DNA of 64,000 nt from Triglochin maritima (lineage: Eukaryota; Streptophyta; Magnoliopsida; Alismatales; Juncaginaceae), in contig OY821782.1 in the NCBI GenBank assembly GCA_963682175.1, forward strand, positions 28,913,741 through 28,977,740, given 5' to 3'. Each line of letters begins with the position of its first letter. Within the stretch, counting starts at the first letter, position 1. The position numbers and the translations under genes were made by a program. Shown in pieces: positions 33,863 through 44,200 of this stretch. Under the pieces are notes generated by a model. The model did not search any database, was not told the origin of the DNA, and saw nothing but the letters and a program-made list of their open reading frames with translations.

Positions 33863-35079
33863 GGCGACGCAGATTTTGTTTTTTGTTGATTTCGATTTTA
33901 TTCTGTTTATCTTGTGCGCGATCTAAGTATTTGGATTTGTGTTTCAGGAGAAAACAGAGCGCGCGGCGAAATCGGAACACCGTCTGAGCTACACGAGCGG
34001 CGAATTCGCCGCACCTAAAGAGCAACCTGCGGCGGAATCGCCGCACAATTGAAGCATCTGAGCTTCACATTTCTCTGAGACGCGCACCATCTCTGGGTGG
34101 ACGCATAGAGCATCTGGAATTTCGAGAGCGGGCGGCGAACCCGACTGAGCATTGCGTAGGTAACTTTTGTTGCCTTTTTCCTCGTAATTTCTATTTTTAG
34201 AAAATGTCCTTTTCATAGAACTGCATGTGTTAGGGCAAAATTCCATAATTTGCAATAATTCAACTCTGACCTAAAATTGGCAAAATTAGAAAGGCCTTAG
34301 TGCATGCATCATCTAGTGTTTTGTATGCATTATTCTTGCTAAATTCTTGCAAATTAATTTCTGTTGAAGAGTGCTGGAGGCAAGGTACGTATCGCGGTTT
34401 TTATTGTATGCATTTAAGCATATAATCTAATTTGCATACAACCTTGCAATTGCCCCCATTAAAGACCATTGTTTGACTATCTTTGCTAGATTTAAGTTAA
34501 ACTATCTTAAGGGCTACTCCGTAGGCAAAGATACGGTGGGGATTTCATCACCCTTCCGTGGCCCACAAATCACAATCCTAAAGTGTCACCCAAGCCTTAA
34601 ATTAAAATCAATTAGACATTGACCCCTAAGGACTCAGACTCATTTAAGGAGAAGAATTGGTTTGAATTGCTATGACCTGAAGCCGATTGAATTTAATTTG
34701 GTGTCTAGAAAGTGTTTTTGTGTTGACGTAAGTCTTCCAAGCGAAGTGGTTGTCTAATTGGCACCGACTCTGTCGGAAGCGCCCCCACTAGCGATACACG
34801 GCCTGGCCAAGTTGGTTTGATTAGTGAGGGAGGTGAATCAAGCGAATCAATTCGACTCAACCAGTTAGGAGTCGTCTAGATCTAAGAGACACTAGGTCTA
34901 GGGTTGTTTGAACCGTGCTTGTCTTAGGAATTTTCTGACCAACCCTCTTTCTATCTTTAGAGTTAGGTTTCCCTTCTCATCTGAGTCTTCTTTCTCTTCT
35001 CACCTAAATGCTCTAGATTAGGATTCCTTTCTCATCTTTCCCCATTCTATTGTTTGTTTCCCTTTTGAAAAATAAATAA

Positions 35080-35121
<42 letters not shown>

Positions 35122-35162
35122 AATTAATTCTTGAAATTAAATTTGGAATTTAAATTTCGAAT
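33863..35162 (+). other. Gy4 untranslated leader
   Basis: 1.3 kb before gag. Palindromes at 33997-34045; (AT)n tract at 35084-35117. The middle part (near 34500-35000) parallels the Gy5 leader around 48800-49270, including TGGGGATTTCATCACCCTT and TAAGGACTC-type segments. Confidence 0.8.
33997..34045. repeat. Gy4 leader palindrome pair
   Basis: GCGGCGAATTCGCCGC (33997-34012) is a perfect 16-bp palindrome. TGCGGCG, GAAT, CGCCGCA (34028-34045) is a second copy. They start 134 nt after the primer site. The Gy4 LTR carries matching motifs. Confidence 0.92.
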
Positions 35163-36800
35163 TTGAATTCAAAAATTGATTCAACCCGGTGCACTCAGAT
35201 TTGGATTCGGGACTTGAGTAATCGACTCTCACGAGTTCATCTAGATTCCAGTCTGGAACTTAGCCCCAATCCACCTGTTGCACCACCTCACCCAGATCCA
35301 ATGGGTGAGAATGTAGTGGACCCGCCTGTTGCACAACCTATAACTCTGAGGGATCGATGCTATCCAGCGATGGCTGCTCAGCCATCGTGCATCGTTATGC
35401 CCACCATATCGGGTCACGACTTCGAACTTAAGGCACAATACATGAGTATGTTGCCTAAGTTCACCTCTAGGGAAGACCCATATCTCTTCCTTAGAGAATT
35501 TGAGGAAATCTGCTCTCTTATGCAATACCAGCATATCCCTGAGGAGGCAGTGCGTCTGAAATTCGTGCCTCTAGCACTAAAGGACGACGCTAAGAAATGG
35601 CTATATAGTCTAGCCGAAAGATCTATTAGGAGTTGGGCTGAGTTTGTTCAAGTATTCCTGAAAAAATATTTTCCCAACCATAAGACTATGAGGATTAGGA
35701 ATGAAATTGTTGCATTCGTTCAGTCTGAGAGCGAGTCGTTCTATTCCTATCTAGAAAGATTTAAGAGTGTACTGACCCAATGCCCTCATCATGGAATTCC
35801 AAGATGGCAATTATGACAAATTATTTATGAGGGATTGACACCCACATCTAGGGTTATGGTAGAATCCGTAAGTCAAGGGAACTTTATGTCGAAAAATGAA
35901 AATGATGCCTGGACTTTCCTTGCGAAATTAGCTGAAAACAGTATGCAATGGGACAATGCTAGAACACCGCTTAACCCGAGTATTGGATCTAGAATAGCAA
36001 GTCAACCCAAACCAGGTGTCTTAGCTGTAGATGCCAACATAGCGGCTGAAGCAAAACTAGCTACCCTTATGCGTAGAATGGAAAGTTTAGAGCTACAAAC
36101 CCAAAACCGAGTGAATCAAGCCTCGACTATCCCGTGCTCTAGATGTGGTCAGACTGGTCATGTAATGGAGGATTGTGCGGAATGGGACCAAGTTAATGCC
36201 ATGTATAACCATGCTAGAAATGACCCATACGCATCAACCTATAACTCGGGTTGGCGTAATAATTCCAATTTCTCATCAAACCAACAGGGTCAACCTCCTA
36301 GACAACAACCAAACCCGTATAACCAAAATAAAACATCATCTGGGTTTAGTAACAATAACGATCATGAGGTTAGGTTGACAAGCTTGGAAAATTTGATGAA
36401 AACTTTTATACAAACAACCAACCAGACCTTCCAAAGGCTAGAGACACAAGTCAGCCAACTAGCACAAATAGTAGGTGAAAGAGAAAAGGGTCGGTTTCCA
36501 AGTCAACCTGAGGTGAACCCTAGATCTAATAATTCATATCAATCTTATCAACCACCTTCAGGAAATAACAACCCTAGACCGGTTCAAATGGTTAATGAGG
36601 AAGGACCGTTCCAACAAATAAATGCAGTAGTGTCATTACGGTCCGGAAGACAGATTGATAATAATGTGGTAACTCCTAGAACATCTAATCAATCGAGCCA
36701 TCAAGCTACCACATATGACCTAACCATTGAACCCGACGTCCAATCTGAAACGCCCAACCCACCTATTCAACCTGAACCCATAGCTCAACCTGAACCTTAG
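35163..36800 (+). pseudogene. Gy4 gag with an in-frame TGA
   Basis: Retrotrans_gag-type capsid: FELKAQYMSMLPKFTS, REDPYLFLREFEEICSL, LKDDAKKWLYSL, then CPHHGIPRWQL. A TGA (35814-35816) interrupts this, and the same frame continues with QIIYEGL and later ESVSQGNF. The CCHC knuckle is CSRCGQTGHVMEDC near 36140. A Gln/Asn-rich linker and a coiled-coil-like segment (VRLTSLENLMKTFIQ) follow. A TAG at 36798-36800 ends it just before [10 protein letters not shown]. The ATG used (35163) is the first in frame; the true start may differ. Gy5 has TGA at the equivalent gag codon, whereas Gy3 has TGC. Confidence 0.85.
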
Positions 36801-37741
36801 CGAGTCTATGTTCCTAAAGCCCCATTCCCCAATAGACTCAAAAAGAACTCAAGTGCACAAATAGAGAAAATCTTGGAAGTATTTAAGCAAGTTAAGGTGA
36901 ACATTCCACTCTTAGACATGATTCAACAAATACCTGCTTATGCTAAATTCTTAAAAGATTTGTGCACTAAAAAGAGAAAAAGAACGTACCAAAGAAGACA
37001 TTCTTAACTGCAAACATAAGTTCTATTTTGTCCAACACATCTCCTATAAAATATAAGGATCCTGGGTGTCCCACAATTTCTTGTGCAATAGGAGATACTT
37101 ATATCAACAAAGCCCGTCTAGACCTTGGTGCTAGTGTTAACCTACTCCCGTACTCTGTCTATGAGCAAATGAACCTTGGTCCACTAAAACCCTCTAAGAC
37201 AACCCTTCAATTTGTTGATTGTTCTATTAAGAAACCAAGAGGTATAGTCGAGGATGTTTTGATCAAGGTTGGTGACTTCATTTACCCAGTGGATTTTGTC
37301 GTACTAGATACCGCACCTGTTGTAAATCCTAATCGACAAATCCCTGTAATTCTAGGCAGACCCTTTTTAGCCACTTCTGAAGCATTAATAAACTGTCGAA
37401 ATGGGCTCATGCAATTATCTTTCGGGAACTTAAAAGCTGAATTTAATATCTTTCATGTTGATAGTGAGCCAGAAATAATATGCAATCAAAGCGATGTTGT
37501 GATGAGAGCACGTATCTATCAGATTTCTGAATTAAATAAATCATCACAAAATCAAAAAGGAAGTAAGAAAAAGAGGAGTAATTCTTCGACACATCCACCA
37601 TCACTCGAGCAAATAAGAGAACCTATTTATGTGAGGGGTGTGGAACCTCAGACTCAGGACTCTCATTGCAACATGGGGAACAATTCAACTGGATACATGC
37701 ACCAATATGGTGTCATTCAATCCAGTTCTGACTATGGTTGA
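36801..37741 (+). pseudogene. Gy4 protease region and unique C-terminus
   Basis: [15 protein letters not shown] leads into [21 protein letters not shown] 1-nt deletion near 36985 shifts the frame, which resumes as a protease: [14 protein letters not shown], then [35 protein letters not shown] and [19 protein letters not shown]. From about residue 150 of the frame opened at 37028 it becomes Ser/Lys-rich and unlike pol, ending at 37741. No RT, RNase H or integrase follows. Confidence 0.85.
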
Positions 37742-38839
37742 CTTTGAGCAAATTCCATCCTTCCACCGCAGTTCACCAAGGCAATAAGTGCATTTGCTTT
37801 ATATTTGCATACATTGAGGACAATGCATGATTTAGGTGTGGGGGGTGTTTATGTATATATTTATCTATATATCTGTCTTTTATTTAAAAAATAATAATAA
37901 TAATAATAATAATAAAAGAAAAAAAAACAATGTTTCATGACATAGCTTAAGATTGAACTGCCAAAACCCGTGTACAAATTGCATTGATTTTTTGTTCCTT
38001 ATTATATAGTTCTGCTTGTAGAAATTATGACATAAATCGAAGTTCCAAAGAAATAACCCATTACCCTTTATGACATGTATGCACTTAAATTGGATGAATC
38101 AAATCTTTGAAGTGGTTGATAAAAAGCAGAGGTTGAGGAAAATATACCGGGAAGTGTGGACTTCTAATAGCAATTAAGCCTTGAGGAAAATAAAATTAAA
38201 GGAATAAAGTGAGGAAAGCACATTCTGCAAAATGATTACAAAAGCCCAAGCCTTTGAGTCACTGGTCCGTAGGGGTATTTTGAAACCCGGTAACTTGAGT
38301 CTACCAGCTCGGGATTATCGACCAAACTCGCTACACGAATGCAAAAAGGGTAAAAGTGTCAAAAAGCAAATGTGTTGAATCACGGATGAAAAGAAAAAAA
38401 ATAATACTCAATGCCCAAAGCTAAAAGAATGATCCATGTCATGGTTGATCCGAATGATACTTCACCACCAGAGGAGGCGTGCAAAATAATTCAAGTGATA
38501 AACATGTGTAGAAGGGTTAGTGGTGTGAATGTTGGAGGAACAAAGACCAAGTCATATTTTTAATGAGTTAGATTTATATAATGAGCATGCAAAAATTCTT
38601 AGTGAGATGTATAAGGTTGAGGTAGGGATATTGAGAACTATTAATGAAATGTTGATTTAGGATTTTGTGGGTATATCCGCTGAAAACCCTCAGGAGACAA
38701 CACTCCTCCTACTTGGCAACAAAGAGGTTTAAAGGCTTGTTGCACATGCTAAGTGCAACCGTGATTCCTACGAAAGTGAGTTAGGATTTTCCTGTTTTTA
38801 TTTTTCGTATTTTCTGTTTTGCTAGGGACTAGCAAAATC
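37742..38839 (+). other. Gy4 3' non-coding region with second polypurine tract
   Basis: TTAGGTGTGGGGGGTGTTT at 37832-37850 follows GAGGACAATGCATG, 1.0 kb before the real tract. An ATA repeat is at about 37890-37915. The last about 210 bp (from 38640) are closely conserved with Gy2, Gy3 and Gy5 even though the LTR differs. They include the GNRA hairpin position (38708-38727) and the TTTGCTA/TAGCAAA hairpin. Confidence 0.8.
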
Positions 38840-38855
38840 TAGGTGTGGGGGTATT
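38840..38855 (+). promoter_or_regulatory. Gy4 polypurine tract
   Basis: TAGGTGTGGGGGTATT, identical to the core tract of Gy2, Gy3 and Gy5, directly before the LTR start TGATG. Confidence 0.9.
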
Positions 38856-40067
38856 TGATGCATTGCATACATTGCATCATATGTCTTTCATTTAGATTGA
38901 TTTTATATCGATAAATGCTACTAAGGTATGTGTTTAGTCTTATTTACAGAATACAAGGACCTGAATGCAAATTACCCACATCCCGAGCATAAACGCGTGC
39001 AAAAGACTCATTTCTATCATAAAGACCAAGTTCAAGTTTATCAGGTTACAAATGGAAATGTATCCAAGCATAAAAGCATTCAAGATCTAATTCCAAAAAG
39101 TACAAGGACTTAAGCACAAAAGTAGCCGGGGACTTAATTGCAAAAAGCCAAGGACCTAATTGCAATTAAAGCACCAAAATATTATCTTGGAGAAAATCTA
39201 AAGAAAAATCAATGTGGATCTCCAAATATATAAAGAAATAAAGTCGGAGCTCAAAAGAAAGGAAAGAAATCATCCGGATATGCAAAGGACATTGAAATCA
39301 TACCATAAACACACAGGAAAAATCTGGATCGAATCCGAGCCAAAAAGGTGGCGATTCCGCCGCACCTCATGTAGAAATTGCGGCGATTTAGCCGCACAAA
39401 AGTCGATCAGTGTGCTCAAATTTTTACCAATGCTGTATTGACGCGTGTACGTTCCATTTATATATTGAGATCCCTTGTATCGGCTATAAATAGCCCTGAG
39501 AACAATGTTAGAAGGGTCCTTGGTCCTTTAGCTTATGTTGTAATTTTTATTCCTTAGTTTAATAAAATTATGCCTTTTATTTCTTGTTTTTACTTTTCTA
39601 TTGTAATGCCTCTAGGATCCCTTCTTCCTCCCTCCATGAGTTTCTAACTCTTTCCAAAGGGTGGAGGTGACGGATTTAGGGTGAAGAGAAGACGAATAAA
39701 AGTTATTATTTTAATTTTGTGTTAGTATATTTTGATTACTTGAGTTGTGTTAAATCATTTATCATGTAATGCTTCATAATTAACATGATTTATTATAAGT
39801 TTCTGAATTCTCTAATCTAAACCCTAAATCTAAACCTCCACCCGACGGAATTCACATCTTTGTTCTTGTTTTAGTTTTAATTGTTCTTGTTCTTGCTTTA
39901 CATAATTAAAACCCAAAAATCTCAAAACCCAATTATTTCTTCTCTCCTTCTTCCCCTTAATCGAAAATCACACTAATAACAGAATCTCTCCCTCCTTGTG
40001 TTCGACCCGTATTTGCCACGTCTTCATTGACGCCGTGCACTTGCGGTATAAATTTAATTCTTCATCA
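38856..40067 (+). repeat. Gy4 3' LTR (1212 bp)
   Basis: Near-identical to 32626-33838. TATA box 39485-39492. It ends CATCA and is followed by GTGTT, then the FAR1-like exon. Confidence 0.93.
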
Positions 40068-41226
40068 GTGTTCAACCTAATTCCATCATTACAGATCAAT
40101 GTCCATCAATTAGAAATGCAATTAAGGAAGATTCCCTAATGCAAACCATCGCCTATGTGTCTGGCATATTCTTCAAAAACTACCTAATAAATTTGGAGCA
40201 ACAAAGTACGCCAAGATGAAATGGGAATTCAAGAATATTGTCTTTGATTCCCTGGGTGAACAAGAGTTTGAATACGAATGGAAAATGTGGGTTGAGAATA
40301 ACAACGTCTCAAATCATCCCTGGCTGATGCAACTATTCAAAATCAGAGCTAAGTGGGTACCAACTTTTGTTAAAAAAACATTCTAGGCAGGTGATCACCT
40401 TATTGCATATTTTTACATTATATAAATACAAATTTTAATAAATACAAATACACATGTGGGTTCTAATATGTAGTATTTATGTACCATTGTAATGGGGGTT
40501 CTTTGGTGGTATATATGTCATAGGATTTCGTGGATCATTTTAAACAACTATGTTTGTATTAGTACATCCCGGTGTATTCATTCTACATATACATACATTT
40601 TGAACGTCTCACATGATAAAACAGGAATGTCTACCACACAAAGATCGGAAGTCATGAACGCATACCTTAAGGATTACGTTGTTTCTCAGACTACCTTAAA
40701 TAACATTGTTCAGAAATATGAGCGAGCTTTAAGGAACAAATATGAAAAAGATGAAAAGACTGATTACAATAGCTTGTACCGCATACCACAACTACAAACT
40801 ACAATGTTTTTGGAACTGCAATGTAGGGATGCCTACACCATTAATATATTCAAAAAATGCCAAGAACATTTACAGAAGATCTTGTCGGGCGACATTGTGG
40901 TCGAATTTACTGATGGACTGTCCTATAAATTTGGAGTTAGAAAAACAAGAATTACCATGGCAGATGGCACTCAAGTATGGCATCCAGTTATGCACACCGT
41001 CTTGATGGATGACTTCCGTGGCGAAATCATCTGCAATTGTCAAATGTTTGAACATGTTGGCATCTTGTGCTGCCACATACTAGCGGTCTAGAAACAAAAA
41101 CAAATAAACAAGGAAGTCCCTCCGAAATTTGTAATTCAGCGCTGGAGAAAAGATGTGAACAGAAATCTAGGTGAACTTCCCAAGAAAGATGTCCCCTTGG
41201 TGATGGATGCTATTGGTAGACAATAA

Positions 41227-44200
41227 GAAACAATATAGTTATGTGCTTTCTTTGGAGAGGAGTCGTTCCATTCTCACGAAAGATGATTGCAAGTGATGGA
41301 AGCCCTAAGGTCTTTAAAGTTGAGGTTACTAGACTCTAAGTCGGAAGACATAACATCTAGAAAAACAAAACTGAAAAGGTGCAACTCTTCCTCCCCTGCC
41401 ATAATACTTCAAGACAGCCCAAGAACACCTGCTGCAAATGTTATCCATCTGAATGGATCACCGTCTAACTTAATGACAAGGATACCGTTAAAGGTATTAG
41501 ACCCTAATTTGGTGAAAAGCAAAGGTCACCCAAGTAATGCTAGACTGAAGTCTACTGTTGAAAATAAAAGAACACCGTAACTAAACGCATTGAAAGGGAG
41601 ATTGCCAGTGATGTATGACAAGATACTACACTACAATCTCACGCCGGTTCCTATTAAATGGTATGTGTGGTTTAATGATGTTTAGTTACTTCGATTTGAA
41701 ATTACCGTGTTAGTGAATTTAACTTACCCCAACCATAGATAAGTTACCCCCACGAACAATACTAACACGACCATTGAACATAAATTACCTCGCTTGCCAA
41801 TTACATTTACCACGGCCATGTACTCCAATTTACCTCATCCGTGACATTAAAGTGCCCCATCTAACATCTTGTGTTGCCCCCACAAACCATCATTAAATAC
41901 CTTCATAAGACTTTACGGATGTCTTCCGTAAGGACACAGAATTGTAAACTTTTAGAACACCTTGCAAAACTTATGGTTGTAAAGCCCACGATAAACCACT
42001 GCAAATGGTATCCATCTCAATGGATCACCGTCTAACTTAATTACATGGACACCGTTAAAGGTATTAAATCATAATTTGGTGAAGAGCAAAGGTCGCCTAA
42101 CTAAGGCTCGACTGAAATCTACTATTGAAAAGAAAAGAACATCATACCTAAATGCATTGAAAGGGATATTGCCAATGATCTATGAATATGATACTACAAA
42201 CAACTACAATCTCACGCCGGTTCCATTAAATAGGATGTAAAGTAGGTATGTATGGCTTACTGATGTCTAGTTACTGCGATTTTGAACTTATCCTGTGAGT
42301 GATTTTAACCTACCTCAATCAATGATAATGTGACCCTCCACGAACAATACTAACCATACCAATGAACATAAATTACCCCGTTCATCCATTAAATTTACCC
42401 CTACATTCTACTAAAATTTACCTAATCGATGACATTAACTTACCCCATCTACCATTTTGTGTTGCCCCAAAAACCATCAGTTAATACCTTCGTAAGACTT
42501 TACGTATGTCTTAAACGGTGACACGTAATTTTAAACTTTTATAAAACCTTTCAAAACTGAAAGCGTGCAACTCTTCCTCCCCTACCATAATACTTCACCC
42601 CGTTCATCCTTTACATTTAAACCGACGAGGAATACTCTACGGATGTCTTCCGCGATGACACGTAATTGTAACCTTTTAGAACACCTTGCAAAACTTATAA
42701 GTGCAACTCTTCCTCCACTGCCATAATACTTCAGGAAAATCCACCAACAACCGTTGCAAATGTTATCCATCTGAATGGATCACATTCAGATTTAATTACA
42801 AGGACACTGTTAAAGGTATTACACCCTAATTTGGTGAAGAGCAAAGAAAGCTGAAATCTACTGTTGAAAATAAAAGAACACTGTAACTAAACGCATCGAA
42901 AGGGAGATTGCTACTGATGTATGAACAGGATACTACACAACTACAATATCACGCCGGTTCCTATTAAATGGTATGTGTGGGTTACTGATTGATCGTTTTA
43001 TATTAACCGCAAGTGCACGGCCGCGTCGAAGCGGTGGCAAATACGGGTCGTCCACTGGGAGGTGTGTCGACGATTGGTTTGTTCGAAGGAGAGAGGTAAA
43101 AAGAAGGAGAGAAAGGTTGGTTACACTAAACTACACTAAGATGCAAAAAGGAAATGAAGATAAGCAATAAAACTAAGCCCCATAGGGGTAGAGAAATAAT
43201 GTGAATATGAAGATGTGTGTGTGTTCAATTAAGCTCCTCACAACATGTAGTGCATGAAATCATAAAACTACATCCAACTTTGCCTCGACATTAATTAAGA
43301 TAAGACTACATCATTAAAATATACAAGACAATAATTGGAATGAAACTAAATGAACTCAAGTATAAAGACTAGACCCTACTATGCTTCCACATGAATTAAG
43401 ATAAGACTACATCATTAAAACATACACGACATTAGCTAAGGTAAAGGTAACAAGAGCACATACACTACAAATTGTGTTTCCAATATTAACTTCATCCATA
43501 TCGTAACCTTATCATTCCCCATAAAATAGGTCCACTAATCAAAGCATAAGCTAAGCTTCATTCAAGAGCATTAGCATATCAAAGATAAGGTGAAAACCCA
43601 TTAAATGGTTATGGAAATCATATAAAGCTCAAGGGATAAAGATAACACACACTTAATACACTACATGATTATATCACATATTTCTCCACCCCCCAAATGG
43701 GGATGGAACTACTCACTACTCATTACACTAACTATATTAACAAAAGAAAGCATAATACTGAAATGAAAGTTAACTAAGAAAGCAAGAAGTATTAAAGAAG
43801 CTTAAAAGGAAAGGAAAGACTAAACAAACATGCACAAATTAAAAGACAAGATTAAAAGAAACTAGAAGAATTATTTTATTAACAAATGACTCACATTGAA
43901 GGTAGCATTCTTCTCCACCTTGAGTTTTTGCTTCAAGGCTCACTCCTTAGTAGAGAGAATGCCACCAAGCAATGGGTAATTACAATGGAAGGTGAAAAGT
44001 TATATTTATAAGCATGGAAAAAGCTAATCGGGGAATTTCCCCCGATGTGGGACTAAACCAATACCAAAAATAGCCTAAACGAACATTAATACAAGTCCAG
44101 GAGAAATTTGGGCGGATCCTGAGTACTATGGACCGCCAATTAGCGGTCCAAAAACTTCGTATCGCGTTGGAATTTGTTGTGGGCTTTTCTTTCTGGTATT

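Larger units (their letters stand above)
32626..40067 (+). mobile_element. Gy4: gag-protease-only Athila-like element
   Basis: Complete element of 7442 bp with LTRs 32626-33838 and 38856-40067 and target duplication GTGTT (32621-32625, 40068-40072). It sits 5 bp inside a FAR1-like exon. Gag and protease are recognisable but pol from RT onward is absent, and protease is followed within 0.6 kb by the second polypurine tract. About 15 differences separate the two LTRs by eye, so it is relatively young. The arrangement fits non-autonomous GAG-only derivatives (TR-GAG type) that depend on a partner's RT and integrase. Confidence 0.93.
30830..41226 (+). pseudogene. FAR1/FHY3-like (MULE-derived) pseudogene, split by Gy4
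   Basis: Exons inferred from splice sites and homology: 30830-30954, 31173-31250, about 31850-32108, 32188-32553, 32621-32625 joined to 40073-40390, and 40625-41226. The FAR1 DNA-binding region ends in LQHNHDLLP. The MULE transposase core includes NVFWADGRSRAKY, FDTTYLTNKFKMPFAPFVGV and, after the intron, SIITDQCPSIRNAI. A SWIM-type finger follows: CNCQMFEHVGILCCHI. In-frame stops occur at 31942, 32270, 40384 and 41089, with frameshifts near 32505 and 40130, so it is dead apart from the Gy4 insertion. FAR1 proteins are domesticated transposases that act as light-signalling transcription factors. Whether this was a host gene or a transposon's own gene I cannot decide. Confidence 0.85.

Noticed and set aside
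35084..35117. (AT)n tract, and GT, ATA and GAAT runs elsewhere, as signals
   Set aside because: Simple sequence repeats of low information, likely slippage.
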